NCBI GenBank assembly: GCA_963575745.1
Contig: CAUYUJ010012102.1
Coordinates: 155,001-219,000, forward strand
Origin: Prorocentrum cordatum
Taxonomy: Eukaryota; Sar; Dinophyceae; Prorocentrales; Prorocentraceae
Length of the DNA stretch: 64,000 nt
Reading direction: 5' to 3'
Shown here: one piece after another, positions 63,801 to 64,000 of the stretch
Numbering within the stretch: position 1 is the first letter of the stretch
How the letters are laid out: every line of letters begins with the position of its first letter
Program-made: the position numbers and the translations under genes
Notes under the pieces: generated by a model
Told to the model about the DNA's origin: nothing
The model's database searches: none
The model's input: only the letters and a program-made list of their open reading frames with translations

Positions 63801-64000
63801 CACATTGCATCGCGAGGATTGCCAGCTGCTGACCAGCATTGATGCCACCACAGCTGAGGTCACGTCTCAGGGACTCACATTGGGCAATATTGTGGCAAGT
63901 GACGGCGGTGAGGGACCGAACCTTATGAGACGCATCATCGATCACAGATCTGCAGAGGGGCCCTTGAAGAAGTCCATCTTCCGTCTGCCGCACATCGACC
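60802..64000 (+). CDS. LINE ORF2, second part: endonuclease and reverse transcriptase (partial)
   Basis: Continues the RNase H frame after TAA and stays open to the edge; the first ATG is at about 60892. The endonuclease (about 61033-61890) belongs to the exonuclease-endonuclease-phosphatase family: LNIAQYNAQS (Asn), AGLQETR (Glu), LLIDANAKLGH (Asp, Asn) and NRIDYVAM (Asp). The final motif reads TYHLPV where S/G-D-H is usual, so the Asp is missing. The reverse transcriptase (about 62750-63760) shows AGGPDGN, then GILLDLRQAFYSV (motif A, Asp), GTRPGNGLADLIFNISFA (motif B), SFMDDAPFL (motif C, catalytic DD) and LHPKKTKAL (motif D/E). The domain would copy the element's RNA by target-primed reverse transcription. 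The C-terminus lies outside the window. Confidence 0.88.

Larger units (their letters stand above)
54450..64000 (+). mobile_element. LINE-type retrotransposon (right end outside window)
   Basis: Two overlapping coding regions: ORF1 (55031-57973, coiled coil) and ORF2 (frame open from 57688), which carries RNase H, endonuclease and reverse transcriptase in that order and continues past the window edge. The 5' end is not defined; a GGA tract and GC-rich DNA precede ORF1. The order of domains is unlike standard LINEs. Confidence 0.82.

Overview
The window looks like nuclear DNA from a dinoflagellate. The main clues are degenerate copies of the dinoflagellate spliced leader upstream of several genes, GC-AG introns, a one-directional run of intronless genes, and very repeat-rich, GC-rich DNA. 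Few stretches are convincingly coding; most long open frames are satellite DNA that happens to lack stop codons.

Layout. 1-3.7 kb is low-complexity DNA (GGA tracts, pentamer satellites, a degenerate CCAAGA-GGCC repeat). 4.07-8.16 kb holds an AP endonuclease (ExoIII/APE1 family) gene on the minus strand, in two exons split by a 3.1 kb intron that carries a MITE and other foldback repeats. 9.0-19.9, 25.4-34.3 and 45.6-47.5 kb are blocks of one composite satellite: 20-bp units, 197-bp units, a 0.6 kb module and conserved hairpins, in parts organised as a higher-order repeat of about 3.2 kb. 47.5-48.6 kb is a TA-containing tandem array. 48.8-52.6 kb is CAT/ATC microsatellite and CCAAGA-type repeat. 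52.7-54.4 kb shows no gene. 54.5 kb to the right edge is a LINE-type retrotransposon, cut by the edge.

The main discovery candidate is a pair of large, multi-gene DNA elements inserted in the satellite. Element 2 (34326-45574, 11.25 kb) has 31-bp terminal inverted repeats (30/31 identical) and a TG target-site duplication; removing it restores a satellite unit. It has AT-rich ends and five intronless genes, all on the minus strand. In transcription order these are: B (Q-rich, nuclear-type), C (GPPGP/W-motif protein), G (Cys/His-rich small protein), E (CxxC zinc-ribbon-like, Lys-rich) and F (660 aa, with features of a CACTA/Plavaka-type transposase). All five have a spliced-leader relic 39-70 nt upstream of the ATG, which suggests that each was once a trans-spliced mRNA copied back into DNA. 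Element 1 (19892 to the assembly gap at 25278) has the same plan: AT-rich end, GGA tract, then paralogues of B and C in the same order. Its B paralogue has introns and its C paralogue has an in-frame stop. Both elements are studded with short GCGG-N5-CCGC hairpins.

If F is the transposase, B, C, G and E would be accessory or cargo genes carried between the same pair of ends. The LINE is also unusual: its RNase H lies before the endonuclease and reverse transcriptase. Exon ends of gene A, the F family assignment and the right end of element 1 are the least certain points.
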